From contig QBVC01000017.1 of NCBI GenBank assembly GCA_003058495.1, positions 1-64,000 of the forward strand: 64,000 nucleotides of DNA, read 5' to 3'. The notes beneath the pieces are model-generated. The model did not search any database, was not told the origin of the DNA, and was given only the letters and a program-made list of their open reading frames with translations. This document shows positions 6,401 to 15,642 of this stretch, one piece after another. This DNA is from a gamma proteobacterium symbiont of Ctena orbiculata (GTDB taxonomy: Bacteria > Pseudomonadota > Gammaproteobacteria > Chromatiales > Chromatiaceae). The translations under genes and the position numbers were made by a program. Numbering within the stretch: position 1 is the stretch's first letter; every line of letters begins with the position of its first letter.

Positions 6401-8675
6401 ATCCTTTTTTCGTTTCGTGCTGAACAACAGATTGCTGGTGATATTCCTCGCCGTTGCCGTCTCCCTGTTGATGGGTAGTGGCGTACGGCATCTGGCCTTC
6501 AGCAACGACTACCGCATGTTCTTCAGCGAGGAGAACCCCCAGCTGAAGGCCTTCGAACAGCTGCAGAACACCTATACCAAGACAGACAATGTGCTGTTCG
6601 TCGTCGCCCCCAGGGACGGCAAGGTCTTCACCCGCGAGACCCTGAGCGCGGTGGCGGAGCTGACCAAGGAGTCTTGGCAGATCCCCTACTCCCTGCGTGT
6701 CGACTCCATCACCAACTTTCAGCACACCTATGCCGAAGGGGATGACCTGATTGTCGAGGATCTGGTCCTCGACCCCCAGGCATTGAGTGACGAAGCGCTG
6801 GTGGAGAGACAGCGCATCGCCACCGGCGATCCGCTTTTGGTCAACCGCCTGATTTCACCCTCTGCCCATACCACCGGCGTCAATGTGACGGTACAGCTGC
6901 CGGGCAAGAAACTGACCGAGGTGCCGGAAGTGGCTGAGAAGGCCAGGGCGATGGCGAAGAGCATCGAGCAGGCCTACCCCAACATCGATGTCCATCTCAC
7001 CGGCATGGTGATGATGAACAACGCCTTCCCAGCCGCCTCCCAGGATGACATGACAAGACTCTATCCCATCATGTTCGCCGCGGTGATTCTGGTTTTGGTG
7101 GTGATGCTGCGCTCCATTCCGGGGACAATCTCCACCGTGATCATCATCATCCTGATGATCATCGCCACCATGGGCCTGACCGGCTGGTTCGGCATCAAGA
7201 TGTCGCCGCCCACCACCACGGTGCCGATCGTCATCATGACCCTGGCGATCGCCGACTGTGTCCACATCCTGGTCAATTTTCTTCACTTCATGCGCGACGG
7301 GGAGAGCAAGTACCAGGCGATGATGGAGAGCCTGCGCATCAATCTGCAGCCCATCTTCCTCACCACCCTGACCACCGCCATCGGCTTTCTCAGTCTCAAC
7401 TTCAGCGAGGCGCCCCCCTTCCGCGACCTGGGAAACATGGCCGCGATGGGTGTGGTATTGGCCTTCTTTCTCTCTGTAACCTTCCTCCCCGCGATGATGA
7501 TGCTGCTGCCGGTAAAGGCCCTCAGTGGCGATACCCTGGGCAGCATCGCCATGGTGCGTTTCGCCGAATTCGTGGTGCGCTATAAAAAACAGCTGTTGTG
7601 GGGCATGGGTGTTGTAGTGCTGCTGCTGATTTCACAGATACCCAATAACCGCCTCGATGACCAGTTCGTGAAATATTTCGATGAAACCATCAGCTTCCGC
7701 CAGGCAACCGACTTCACCACCGATAACCTGACCGGGATCTACCTCATCGAATACTCCCTGGAGAGCGGCGAGACCGGCGGCATCAGCGATCCCCAGTTTC
7801 TCGAAAGGGTGGAGGAGTTCGCCCAATGGTACAGGCAGCAGCCCCATGTCCTGCATGTCAACTCCATCACCGACATCATGAAGCGCCTCAACCGCAATAT
7901 GCACGAGGATAGGGACGACTGGTACAGGCTGCCGGATCAAAGGGACCTCTCTGCCCAATACCTGCTGCTGTATGAGTTTTCACTCCCCTTCGGACTCGAT
8001 CTCAACAATCAGATCAATGTCAAGAAGTCGGCGACGCGATTCACCGTCACCATGGAGAGCATCTCCACCACCCAGCTGCTGCAGACCGAAGAGAGCGCCC
8101 AGGCCTGGCTGCAGGAGAATGCACCGGGAATGCGCATCAACGGCGCGAGCCCCACCATCATGTTCGCCCATATCGGCAGCCGCAACATCGTCGCCATGCT
8201 GAAAGGCACATCCCTGGCATTGGTGATGATCTCGGTGATCCTGATCTTCGCCCTGCGCTCGCTGCGGGTCGGCGGACTCAGCCTGGTCCCCAACCTGGTA
8301 CCCATGGGGATGGCGTTCGGCCTCTGGGGCGTCTTCGTCGGCGAGGTGGGCCTTGCCCTCTCCGTGGTCGCCGGCATGACCCTGGGTATCGTGGTCGACG
8401 ACACGGTGCACTTTCTCAGCAAGTATCTGCGCGCGCGCAGGGAGAAGGACATGGGACGCGAGGACGCGGTCCGCTATGCCTTCTCCACCGTGGGCACGGC
8501 GCTGTGGGTCACCTCGCTGGTGTTGATGGTCGGTTTCGGCATCCTCGCCTTCTCCCATTTCCAGCTCAATGCCGGCATGGGTCTGTTGACTGCAATCACT
8601 CTCGGCCTGGCGCTGGTAGCCGATTTCCTGTTCCTGCCCCCGCTGTTGATCTATTTCGGAGGAAAAAAATCATGA
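6393..8675 (+). CDS. RND/MMPL-family transporter
   Basis: 760-aa inner-membrane exporter of the RND superfamily in the MMPL/SSD-like branch. Seen: one N-terminal helix (about 15-35), a large periplasmic domain to about 205, a block of five hydrophobic helices (about 215-390), a second periplasmic domain and a final five-helix block from about 595. Each membrane block has an acidic residue in a helix (LAIADCVHIL, VVDDTVHFLSKYL), as expected for proton relay. The ATG at 6393 is preferred over a TTG at 6366. The stop overlaps the next gene by 4 bases. Together with the LolA-like and barrel genes it may move a hydrophobic compound or lipid across the envelope; no adaptor (MFP) gene is present. 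Substrate unknown. Confidence 0.92.
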   Translation: MSESFFRFVLNNRLLVIFLAVAVSLLMGSGVRHLAFSNDYRMFFSEENPQLKAFEQLQNTYTKTDNVLFVVAPRDGKVFTRETLSAVAELTKESWQIPYSLRVDSITNFQHTYAEGDDLIVEDLVLDPQALSDEALVERQRIATGDPLLVNRLISPSAHTTGVNVTVQLPGKKLTEVPEVAEKARAMAKSIEQAYPNIDVHLTGMVMMNNAFPAASQDDMTRLYPIMFAAVILVLVVMLRSIPGTISTVIIIILMIIATMGLTGWFGIKMSPPTTTVPIVIMTLAIADCVHILVNFLHFMRDGESKYQAMMESLRINLQPIFLTTLTTAIGFLSLNFSEAPPFRDLGNMAAMGVVLAFFLSVTFLPAMMMLLPVKALSGDTLGSIAMVRFAEFVVRYKKQLLWGMGVVVLLLISQIPNNRLDDQFVKYFDETISFRQATDFTTDNLTGIYLIEYSLESGETGGISDPQFLERVEEFAQWYRQQPHVLHVNSITDIMKRLNRNMHEDRDDWYRLPDQRDLSAQYLLLYEFSLPFGLDLNNQINVKKSATRFTVTMESISTTQLLQTEESAQAWLQENAPGMRINGASPTIMFAHIGSRNIVAMLKGTSLALVMISVILIFALRSLRVGGLSLVPNLVPMGMAFGLWGVFVGEVGLALSVVAGMTLGIVVDDTVHFLSKYLRARREKDMGREDAVRYAFSTVGTALWVTSLVLMVGFGILAFSHFQLNAGMGLLTAITLGLALVADFLFLPPLLIYFGGKKS

Positions 8676-9451
8676 ATCCCATTCTTGTTCCCCTGCTGTT
8701 GCTGCTGACACCGACGCTGGCAATTGCCATGAGCGCGGAAGAGCGTGGCCTGGAGATCGCCAAGGAGATCGAGGCCCGGGACACCGGCTTTCACGACTTC
8801 AAGGCCAGCATGACCATGCTGTTGCGCAACAAGCACGGCGAAGAGAGCCTGCGCGACATGCGCAACCAGACCCTGGAAGTGGAGAACGACGGCGACAAGA
8901 CCCTGGTCGTCTTCGACGAGCCCCGGGATGTCAAGGGCACCGCCCTGCTCAGCTTCTCCCACAAGGTGGGCGACGACGACCAGTGGCTCTACCTCCCGGC
9001 GCTGAAGCGGGTCAAGCGCATCGCATCGCGCAACAAGTCCGGACCCTTCATGGGCAGCGAGTTCGCCTACGAGGATATCTCATCCCAGGAGGTCGAGAAG
9101 TACAGCTACAAGTTCATTGAAGAGAGTGAGTACCAAGGCACGCCCTGCTTCCTCATCGAACGCTATCCCGTGGATCCCAACTCCGGCTACACCCGGCAGC
9201 AGGTCTGGGTCGACAAGGAGCGCTACATAGCGCTCAAGATCGATTATTACGATCGTAAGAATTCCCCGCTGAAGACCCTGGTGTTTCGCGGTTACCAACA
9301 ATATCTGGATCAGTATTGGCGCGCCGACGAGATGTTCATGGAGAATCACCAGACGGGTAAGAGCACATTGCTGACATGGAAGGAATACGAGTTTCGCGCC
9401 GGCCTGAACGACGGAGATTTCAACAAGAACAGTCTGAAACGTGCAAGATAG
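8672..9451 (+). CDS. outer membrane lipoprotein-sorting protein (LolA-like fold)
   Basis: 259-aa exported protein. The start ATG overlaps the exporter stop (ATGA) and has a strong GGAGG site 10 bases upstream. Residues 1-19 form a signal peptide ending in AIAMS. The rest matches the LolA-like family that accompanies MMPL exporters: a half-barrel suited to binding acyl chains, with the conserved stretch WLYLPALKRVKRI and a GSEFAYED motif. It is a likely periplasmic carrier working with the exporter and the downstream barrel. Family assignment is good; the cargo is inferred to be lipidic. Confidence 0.88.
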   Translation: MNPILVPLLLLLTPTLAIAMSAEERGLEIAKEIEARDTGFHDFKASMTMLLRNKHGEESLRDMRNQTLEVENDGDKTLVVFDEPRDVKGTALLSFSHKVGDDDQWLYLPALKRVKRIASRNKSGPFMGSEFAYEDISSQEVEKYSYKFIEESEYQGTPCFLIERYPVDPNSGYTRQQVWVDKERYIALKIDYYDRKNSPLKTLVFRGYQQYLDQYWRADEMFMENHQTGKSTLLTWKEYEFRAGLNDGDFNKNSLKRAR

Positions 9452-9477
9452 ATAATCGATATCGGTGTACATGTTGA

Positions 9478-9583
9478 GGCGATTGACATCTCTCTTTCTC
9501 CGCCGCCCCAACGGCACGTCCTTGTGCCGATGGGGCTACCGCGGCATCCCTGCCGCTGCTGCGAAAGAGAGATGTCAATCGCC
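9478..9583. repeat. complex inverted-repeat element inside an operon
   Basis: Perfect 20-bp arms GGCGATTGACATCTCTCTTT (9478-9497) and its complement (9564-9583) enclose a second hairpin with 13-bp arms (9505-9517 and 9524-9536, one mismatch) and a GC-rich GCCGC/GCGGC region. It is noncoding and lies between the LolA-like and barrel genes. It looks like a MITE- or REP-type insertion that could act as an RNA structure moderating expression of the barrel gene. Confidence 0.75.
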
Positions 9584-9603
9584 GGGCCCAAATCATATGG
9601 AGC

Positions 9604-9629
9604 GTAGGGTGCGGCAAACCGCACCCCAC
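9604..9629. repeat. REP-like palindrome (GTAGGGTGCGG family)
   Basis: GTAGGGTGCGG-CAAA-CCGCACCCCAC, 11-bp arms with one mismatch, 20 bases downstream of the larger inverted repeat and upstream of the barrel gene. Same family as the repeats at 2434 and 28107. Confidence 0.75.
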
Positions 9630-9683
9630 ACAAGTCACCGTTTGGGTGGTCACGGCAATGTATTCAATTTCGGAGTTGATATC

Positions 9684-10862
9684 GTGAAAAGGTTGTGGTG
9701 GGTATTGCTGTTGCTGCCCGGTCTGTTGTCGGCGGGCGAATGGAGCGGTTTTATCGAGCTGCAGGGCCGCCACTTCCCCCAACAGGCGTTGGACGGGGAT
9801 CAATCCGATCAACTGCTGTCGATCGCCATCCAGCCCGAATACTACCAGCGCTGGGACAACGGCAGACAGAGCCTGCTGTTCATCCCGTTCATGCGCTGGG
9901 ACGGCGAAGACGATGAACGCACCCACGGCGATATCCGCGAGCTTGTCTGGACCTATGCCGGTGACGGCTGGGAGACCAAGGCCGGTATCGGCAAGGTCTT
10001 CTGGGGGGTCACGGAGGCCCTGCACCTGGTGGATGTGATCAACCAGACCGACCTGATCGAAAATCCGGACGGCGAACAGAAACTGGGCCAGCCGATGCTG
10101 AAGCTCTCCCTGGAGAGGGATTGGGGTATCATCGATCTCTATGCCTTGCCCGGTTTCCGCGAGCGCACCTATCCCGGCGAGGAGGGTCGCTTGAGAACCC
10201 ATCCACGGGTCGATACTGATCAGGTTGAATACCAGTCTGACAGGGAGGAGAGACACATCGATCTGGCGCTGCGCTGGTCCCACTTCATCGGCGACTGGGA
10301 CATCGGCCTGGCCCACTTCGACGGCACCAGCCGTGATCCGCTGCTGCTGCCTGCTGTCAGCGACAGCGGCGAGGTCCTGCTCACGCCATTCTACCAGCAG
10401 ATGCGTCAAACCAGCCTCGACCTGCAGGCCACCAAGGGGGATTGGCTGTGGAAGCTGGAGGCGATCCATCGCAGCAGCGACAGCGACAGCTACAACGCGG
10501 CCACGGGGGGATTCGAATATACCCTGGTGGGTATAGCGGAGAGTGACATGGACCTGGGCCTGCTGGTTGAATATCTCTATGACGACAGACAGGACGACGC
10601 CACCACGCCGTTCGAGAACGATCTCTTCATCGGCATGCGCCTGACCGCCAACGATGTCGACGGCAGCGAACTCCTGGCCGGTGTGATCAAGGATCTCGAC
10701 GACGACGGCTGGATGTTCAATCTGGAAGCGAGCCGGCGCATCGGCAATCTGTGGAAGACCAGTCTGCAGACCCGTCTATGGTCCGACATCCCCGAACAGG
10801 ATCCGCTGTTTGTATTTCATCGCGACGATTACCTCGAGTTTACTGTTACGCGGTTCTTTTGA
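9684..10862 (+). CDS. predicted outer-membrane beta-barrel protein of the exporter operon
   Basis: 392-aa protein. The GTG at 9684 with GGAG eight bases upstream gives a clean signal peptide (KRLWWVLLLLPGLLSAGEWS); a longer frame would read through the repeats. The mature part consists of alternating aromatic and polar strands with Asp/Glu-rich turns and ends FTVTRFF, a terminal aromatic typical of barrel assembly signals. It resembles the putative alginate-export or DUF1302-like porins found beside MMPL exporters and LolA-like proteins, but I cannot name the family with certainty. It is probably the outer-membrane component of the export system, separated from its partners by two palindromic repeats. 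Confidence 0.8.
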   Translation: MKRLWWVLLLLPGLLSAGEWSGFIELQGRHFPQQALDGDQSDQLLSIAIQPEYYQRWDNGRQSLLFIPFMRWDGEDDERTHGDIRELVWTYAGDGWETKAGIGKVFWGVTEALHLVDVINQTDLIENPDGEQKLGQPMLKLSLERDWGIIDLYALPGFRERTYPGEEGRLRTHPRVDTDQVEYQSDREERHIDLALRWSHFIGDWDIGLAHFDGTSRDPLLLPAVSDSGEVLLTPFYQQMRQTSLDLQATKGDWLWKLEAIHRSSDSDSYNAATGGFEYTLVGIAESDMDLGLLVEYLYDDRQDDATTPFENDLFIGMRLTANDVDGSELLAGVIKDLDDDGWMFNLEASRRIGNLWKTSLQTRLWSDIPEQDPLFVFHRDDYLEFTVTRFF

Positions 10863-10907
10863 GCCGTCTGTACGGGTCTTCCCACCTGCAACCAGATGGA
10901 AAAAAGG

Positions 10908-11900
10908 CTAAACCGGCTTCCCGCACTGAATACAGAACTTGTGTCCGGGCATGAGTTCATTACCGCAGTGGATGCAGAAACTCATCCTTTTCTGCGCTGA
11001 TCCGGGCTCGTTTGGCGAAAACGACTTGTTCATCTCCTGGATCAGCAAATCGACGCCGTTATGAAAAAAAGGCTCTTCAGGTATTGGAATTGCATTTCGG
11101 TATGCCAGGGGCTTGAGGCTGCCGGGCAGTTGATCCTCCTCCGGCATGACCCCCTTTTTCACCAATACCGGTATCACCGGTATCTCCTTTTTCAATGCGG
11201 TCTCCAGCTCAACCCGCAAATGGTCGTTGGCGAGGTCGAGCCGGCGCTCTCCCCTGCTGTTTTTGGCTTCCAGCCACTTGTCGCCGATTATCGCCACCAG
11301 CATGCCGCAGCGTTCGATGGTCTGATTGATGTGTTCGCGGAAATCCACGCCGCCCGGTATCGAGTCGACATCCCTGAACACTGCCTCTTTGCCAAATTCA
11401 TTGTTGAGCCTGTCGCATATCCTGCCGGTGATCTCTCGGCTATCCCCCCGCCGGTAAGAGATGAATATAGTACGGGACCTGCCTGGATCCCGCGGCATTC
11501 GGGAGGGTTCGGGCGCCGGATTCACGCTGCGGGATCGCAGTTGATGCGCGGAATTGCCGACCGGTTGCACATAGAGATACTGCTTGGGTTTGATTAACGA
11601 GTTCAAGGATTTTTCTATGCCCTTCAGGGTAAAGGCCTCCTTGTAGGTCTCAGGCGACCGGTCGCCACACTCCAGGTCCAGGGTCTGGTCCGGTTTCAGG
11701 TCGATCCGCAGGGGTTCGCTTTTGTAGAGATCGATTTTGATCCCGATATCATGGCAACCGCAGGGCACTTTGAACTGCTTTGTCTCTCCCGACTTGATCT
11801 TGCCCACCACACTGTCGTCGATAGTGATGGCGAATTGCCGGATCTGATAGGAGCTGGTCTTCTTCCTTTTCAGGGTGATGAAAGCGGCTGGCTTGTTCAT
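10908..11900 (-). CDS. TIR-domain protein with C-terminal zinc ribbon
   Basis: 330-aa soluble protein of three parts. Residues 5-80: a small beta domain with a VGKIKSGE..F.VPCG.H.I.IKID pattern seen at the N terminus of many uncharacterised bacterial proteins. Residues 143-280: a TIR domain beginning IFISYRR, with FRDVDSIPGG (BB-loop region) and LRVELETAL, where E231 lines up with the catalytic Glu of NADase TIR domains. Residues 309-326: a zinc ribbon with C309/C312 and C323/C326. An alternative GTG start at 11936 would overlap the upstream gene; the ATG at 11900 after AAGGG is preferred. It pairs with a zinc-ribbon membrane protein. NAD cleavage is inferred, not shown. Confidence 0.85.
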   Translation of the reverse strand: MNKPAAFITLKRKKTSSYQIRQFAITIDDSVVGKIKSGETKQFKVPCGCHDIGIKIDLYKSEPLRIDLKPDQTLDLECGDRSPETYKEAFTLKGIEKSLNSLIKPKQYLYVQPVGNSAHQLRSRSVNPAPEPSRMPRDPGRSRTIFISYRRGDSREITGRICDRLNNEFGKEAVFRDVDSIPGGVDFREHINQTIERCGMLVAIIGDKWLEAKNSRGERRLDLANDHLRVELETALKKEIPVIPVLVKKGVMPEEDQLPGSLKPLAYRNAIPIPEEPFFHNGVDLLIQEMNKSFSPNEPGSAQKRMSFCIHCGNELMPGHKFCIQCGKPV

Positions 11901-11922
11901 GGCAGAGCCCTTGGCGGCTTGT

Positions 11923-12252
11923 TCAGAAGTCGCCACTGATTATCATATAGAAAACAATAATCCCTATGCTGGCGTAGAGCCACAGCTTACCCACATCCTT
12001 TTTCTCTTCGGACTCGCCCTGCGCCATATAGATGATGCCCATGATCAGGCCGATAAAAGGGATAATCAATGATCCGCCCAGGATCCCGTACTTCAATCCA
12101 TCGGATACGGATTTAGGCTCACTGGCGATTTCAACGACGCTTTGTTGATGGTTAACCGTCGAACCACCAGTCGGCGCAGAGAGCTGATGTCTGCAGTTAC
12201 CACAGAATCTCGCACTATCGGGATTTTCAGTTCCACACTCCGGGCAAAACAT
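11923..12252 (-). CDS. zinc-ribbon membrane protein
   Basis: 109-aa protein with an N-terminal zinc ribbon (C3, C6, C17, C20 in MFCPECG...FCGNC), a polar linker and two hydrophobic helices at about 54-77 and 90-106. A good GGAG lies 8 bases before the ATG. It sits 22 bases upstream of the TIR gene ATG (and overlaps its alternative GTG start), so the two are co-transcribed. The shared zinc-ribbon design suggests that this protein tethers or senses for the TIR effector at the membrane. Many bacterial zinc-ribbon membrane proteins have no known role, so the pairing is the main clue. Confidence 0.8.
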   Translation of the reverse strand: MFCPECGTENPDSARFCGNCRHQLSAPTGGSTVNHQQSVVEIASEPKSVSDGLKYGILGGSLIIPFIGLIMGIIYMAQGESEEKKDVGKLWLYASIGIIVFYMIISGDF

Positions 12253-12532
12253 GGCCGTTTCTCCTATTACAGTCTCTATTGTTATTCGCTTAGATAGATC
12301 ATCACTACCCAGGTCGCAGCATACCGATATTCATCTCCAACACTTTCCGGCAACATCACCCGATATGACAATTGTAGACCAATGCCAGTCTATTTCAGCA
12401 TTCATGGACGGAATATGATAGTTAAAAATTACCACTGTGCATTGGGTATTTTTTACGTCTGAGTATGCAATTCCACACTCCAGCGGCATATCCCCGATTG
12501 GCCTTACAGAGCGCTTCTTCCCGTTGATTCAT

Positions 12533-14989
12533 TCAGACGTGAGACTGTATTTTCGAGCTGTCCTGCAGCATTTGAGTAAACGCATCGGCAGTGATCGCCC
12601 GACTGAACAGAAACCCCTGGGCATACTCACACTGCATATTTCGCAGTTGATTGAGTTGACTCTCGGTTTCCACGCCTTCCGCCACCACCTCGAGCCCTAT
12701 CCCGTGCGCCATCAGTATGGAAGCATTGACCAGTTCGTGATCCGCCTGGTCGACGGTTAGATCATTGATGAAGCTCCGATCGACCTTCAGTAGATCGAAC
12801 GGGTATTTGCGCAAATAGCTCAGTGAAGAGTAACCGGTGCCGAAATCATCCATTCCAAGACCGATCCCGGTTTCGCGCAATCGCGCCAGCGCATGTTCGA
12901 TATCATGCTGCCCACTCATCAACACACCCTCGGTAATCTCCAGGACCAGGGCTTCAGCCTTCAATCCGCTGCTTTCCAGGAGGTCCGCTATGTAATCGAC
13001 CATTGCACTGTCACGGAGCTGTCTTGGCGACAGGTTGACGGCTATTTTGAAATCGTAATCGAGCATTTCCCGCCATCTCATGGCATTGTAAACAGCCTGG
13101 TACATGACATATCTCCCGACGCCGAGGATCACCCCCGTCTGTTCCGCGATCGGGATAAACTCATCCGGCGCTATCGTCCCCAGGGCGGGATTGTTCCAGC
13201 GCAACAGGGCCTCCGCGGCAACTATCCGATTGCTTTTCAATTCCACCACCGGTTGGTAGACAACCGAGAACTCATGCCTTTCCAGGGCGCCGTGCAGCTG
13301 CTCCTCGACCTCCAGGCTGCGTGAAATATTGAGGTTCATCTCGCTGGTAAAAAAGTTAAAGGTGTTTCTGCCCTGCTCCTTGGAGTGATACATAGCGGTA
13401 TCCGCATTACGCAGCAGTTCCGTCGGCGTGCTGCCATCGCTTGGATAGACGGCAATGCCGATGCTTGTGGTCACCACCAATTCACGCTGTTCCAGTTTGA
13501 AAGGGTGACGAAACTGCGCGATGAGGCCGGTCGCTACCGTCTTGGCATCGGTCAGCTCCGCCAGGTTGCGAAGCAGCACGATAAATTCGTCACCGCCAAG
13601 GCGGCAGACACTGTCACCGTCCCGCACCGCCGATTGCAGGCGGCCGGCGGCCTGTACCAGCAGGCGGTCGCCGGTTTCGTGTCCCAGGGTGTCGTTGACC
13701 CGCTTGAAACCGTCCAGGTCGAGGAAAAGTATCGCAACCTTGGATACATCTCTCGCTGCCTCCCTGAGCAGTTGAGCCAGACGATCCATGGCAAGGAAGC
13801 GGTTCGGCAGACCGGTCAGGCCGTCGTAGTGCGCCTGTTTGAGGATATGGGCTTCCTGGCGCTTCTTTTCGGAGATATCGACATGAGTTCCGACGATACG
13901 TATCGGATTTCCTTCCGCGTCGCGAACCAGAAAGGCGCGGGAGAGGATATCCACCCAATGACCGTCCTTGTGGTGCATCTTGAATTCGATGTGATAGTTA
14001 TTGCGATCTCCGTTGATGTAATCGTTAATCATCTCCCAGGCGCGCTCGCGACCCTTGTCATCGACCATATCTTCCCAGGTGGAAAAGATATTGGGCAATT
14101 CGTGGTCTTTGTAGCCAAGCATGCTCTTCCAACGTGGCGAGTAGTAGATCTCGTTGTTCTGGAGGTTCCAATCGTATAGTCCATCATTGGCGCCGCGCAT
14201 TGCCAGTTCGAAGCGCTCCTCGCTTTTGCGCAGGGCGGACTCGGCAAGTTCGCGTTCGGCGATCTCCCTGCTCAGCTCACTGTTTTTGTCCTGCAGTTCG
14301 AGGGTGCGCTTATCGATCACGGTTTCGCGGTTCTTGACCTCTTCACCGAGATCACCGATCAGTTGGCTGTTCTCCACCTGCAGCCTGATGTTATCCATCA
14401 GGTTGCGGTTGATGTTGCGGGTAAACAGTGTGGTCATGATCAGATAGACCAGGGTTGCAAAGGCCAGTGCGTTGTGTCCCGCATCGCCGAAAGAAAACAG
14501 GGTTCCGATAAGCGTCAGCAGCTGCGGATAGACATAGACCACGAATGCCGGTATGTATACCGAGAGGATGACCACGGCGGAGGCGACGATGCCGAAAAGC
14601 AGCATACACAAGCCGATCGCGACGGTAAGGTTGTTGGCGAGATAGATATAGGGAACGATCAAACTCCATGAGATGCCTACCAGCAGACAGGCGATCAGAT
14701 AGCTTCGCTGCCATTGCGCAACACTCCATTTTTGTGGATTTCGCTTGCGCAGCAGCCATAACGCGAGCCGGATGGTGGCCGTTGTAAACAGGGCAAGAAC
14801 CCATACTTCGAGGATTCCCGAATCGATATGGGACTTCAATAGGAAGTAGAAGAGTAGCGCGACGGCGTAGACAGTGGCATTGGATATCGGAGCCTGCAGA
14901 TAGAGTAACCGGGTCTGCTCCTCGGCGATCAATCCTTTCACACCCTCCTGCTGTGTTCGATCATTATTCGACATGGACGGTGCAGTCAT
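12533..14989 (-). CDS. membrane-bound PAS-GGDEF-EAL cyclic-di-GMP enzyme
   Basis: 818-aa signalling protein. Seen: six or seven hydrophobic helices in residues 35-195 (a MASE-like sensor), a coiled coil at about 200-250, a PAS domain with PAC at about 255-380 (RFELAMRGANDGLYDWN...GTHVDIS), a GGDEF domain with intact GGDEF (about 470) and an EAL domain with EALLRW and DDFGTGYSSLSYL. All catalytic signatures are present, so both diguanylate cyclase and phosphodiesterase activity are possible. It is transcribed alone; its 3' end faces the promoter region of the TIR module, 280 bp away. The signal sensed is unknown. Confidence 0.95.
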   Translation of the reverse strand: MTAPSMSNNDRTQQEGVKGLIAEEQTRLLYLQAPISNATVYAVALLFYFLLKSHIDSGILEVWVLALFTTATIRLALWLLRKRNPQKWSVAQWQRSYLIACLLVGISWSLIVPYIYLANNLTVAIGLCMLLFGIVASAVVILSVYIPAFVVYVYPQLLTLIGTLFSFGDAGHNALAFATLVYLIMTTLFTRNINRNLMDNIRLQVENSQLIGDLGEEVKNRETVIDKRTLELQDKNSELSREIAERELAESALRKSEERFELAMRGANDGLYDWNLQNNEIYYSPRWKSMLGYKDHELPNIFSTWEDMVDDKGRERAWEMINDYINGDRNNYHIEFKMHHKDGHWVDILSRAFLVRDAEGNPIRIVGTHVDISEKKRQEAHILKQAHYDGLTGLPNRFLAMDRLAQLLREAARDVSKVAILFLDLDGFKRVNDTLGHETGDRLLVQAAGRLQSAVRDGDSVCRLGGDEFIVLLRNLAELTDAKTVATGLIAQFRHPFKLEQRELVVTTSIGIAVYPSDGSTPTELLRNADTAMYHSKEQGRNTFNFFTSEMNLNISRSLEVEEQLHGALERHEFSVVYQPVVELKSNRIVAAEALLRWNNPALGTIAPDEFIPIAEQTGVILGVGRYVMYQAVYNAMRWREMLDYDFKIAVNLSPRQLRDSAMVDYIADLLESSGLKAEALVLEITEGVLMSGQHDIEHALARLRETGIGLGMDDFGTGYSSLSYLRKYPFDLLKVDRSFINDLTVDQADHELVNASILMAHGIGLEVVAEGVETESQLNQLRNMQCEYAQGFLFSRAITADAFTQMLQDSSKIQSHV

Positions 14990-15642
14990 TCTTTCAACCG
15001 ATATCTGTTATTTGTTGCTGATGTCAGATCTTGCGTCGACTGTACAGGCCGAACACCTTTTCCCCGAGTGAGTGCATTCCCTTCATCGATCACCGCGGAA
15101 TAGCGCGGCGAGGTGACTATATCGTCCACCCTGCAAACAATATCGTGTCATATGAGCGAAGGGGGAAACAGCAAACATTCTAAGGTAAATATAGTTGACT
15201 CCCGATAATTCCCCGTAAAAGACAATGGCCATTCAGGAATCCGCTTCTTAATGAGTATAGCAGCGCAGTAGGTCGCTAATGTTTTCTGCGATGCACATCT
15301 CACTTACGCGTAAATACGATATTAATTCCCTGCCCTAGCCAATCCTGCTGGCCAGTCGCCGCATCGAGGGAGAGTCCGAAGGAGTGGAACGCCGAATCCC
15401 AGGGTTCTTGAGGCCTGATTCCCTCGAGCGAACGATTCGATGAATTAATTGCCTGGAGAGATCGGCTTGGGCGCCGATTAGTTTGAAAACGATAGCGGGG
15501 CGTTGGCCAAGCCCCGATGGGATGGCAAACGGAAACTCCTTCAACGGGCAGTCGATGCCATAGTTGCCGAACACCACTTCCGCACTCCCTGCGTCAATCG
15601 GGGCAACTCTGTCAGACAGCGCGCACTTCGGACCGGGGAAGG
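14990..15642. other. long intergenic region with possible gene remnant
   Basis: 653 bp with no confident gene. The part near 15150-15310 is AT-richer and probably carries the promoter of the minus-strand GGDEF-EAL gene. On the minus strand, 15335-15577 reads as an 80-aa frame. An overlapping frame encodes a protein-like segment (GIRPQEPWDSAFHSFGL) ending at a stop near 15306. The two frames together look like a decayed, frameshifted gene, but I recognise no family. Confidence 0.35.

Noticed and set aside
15335-15577. 80-codon minus-strand frame as an intact gene
   Set aside because: No ribosome site, no family likeness; treated as a possible remnant only.
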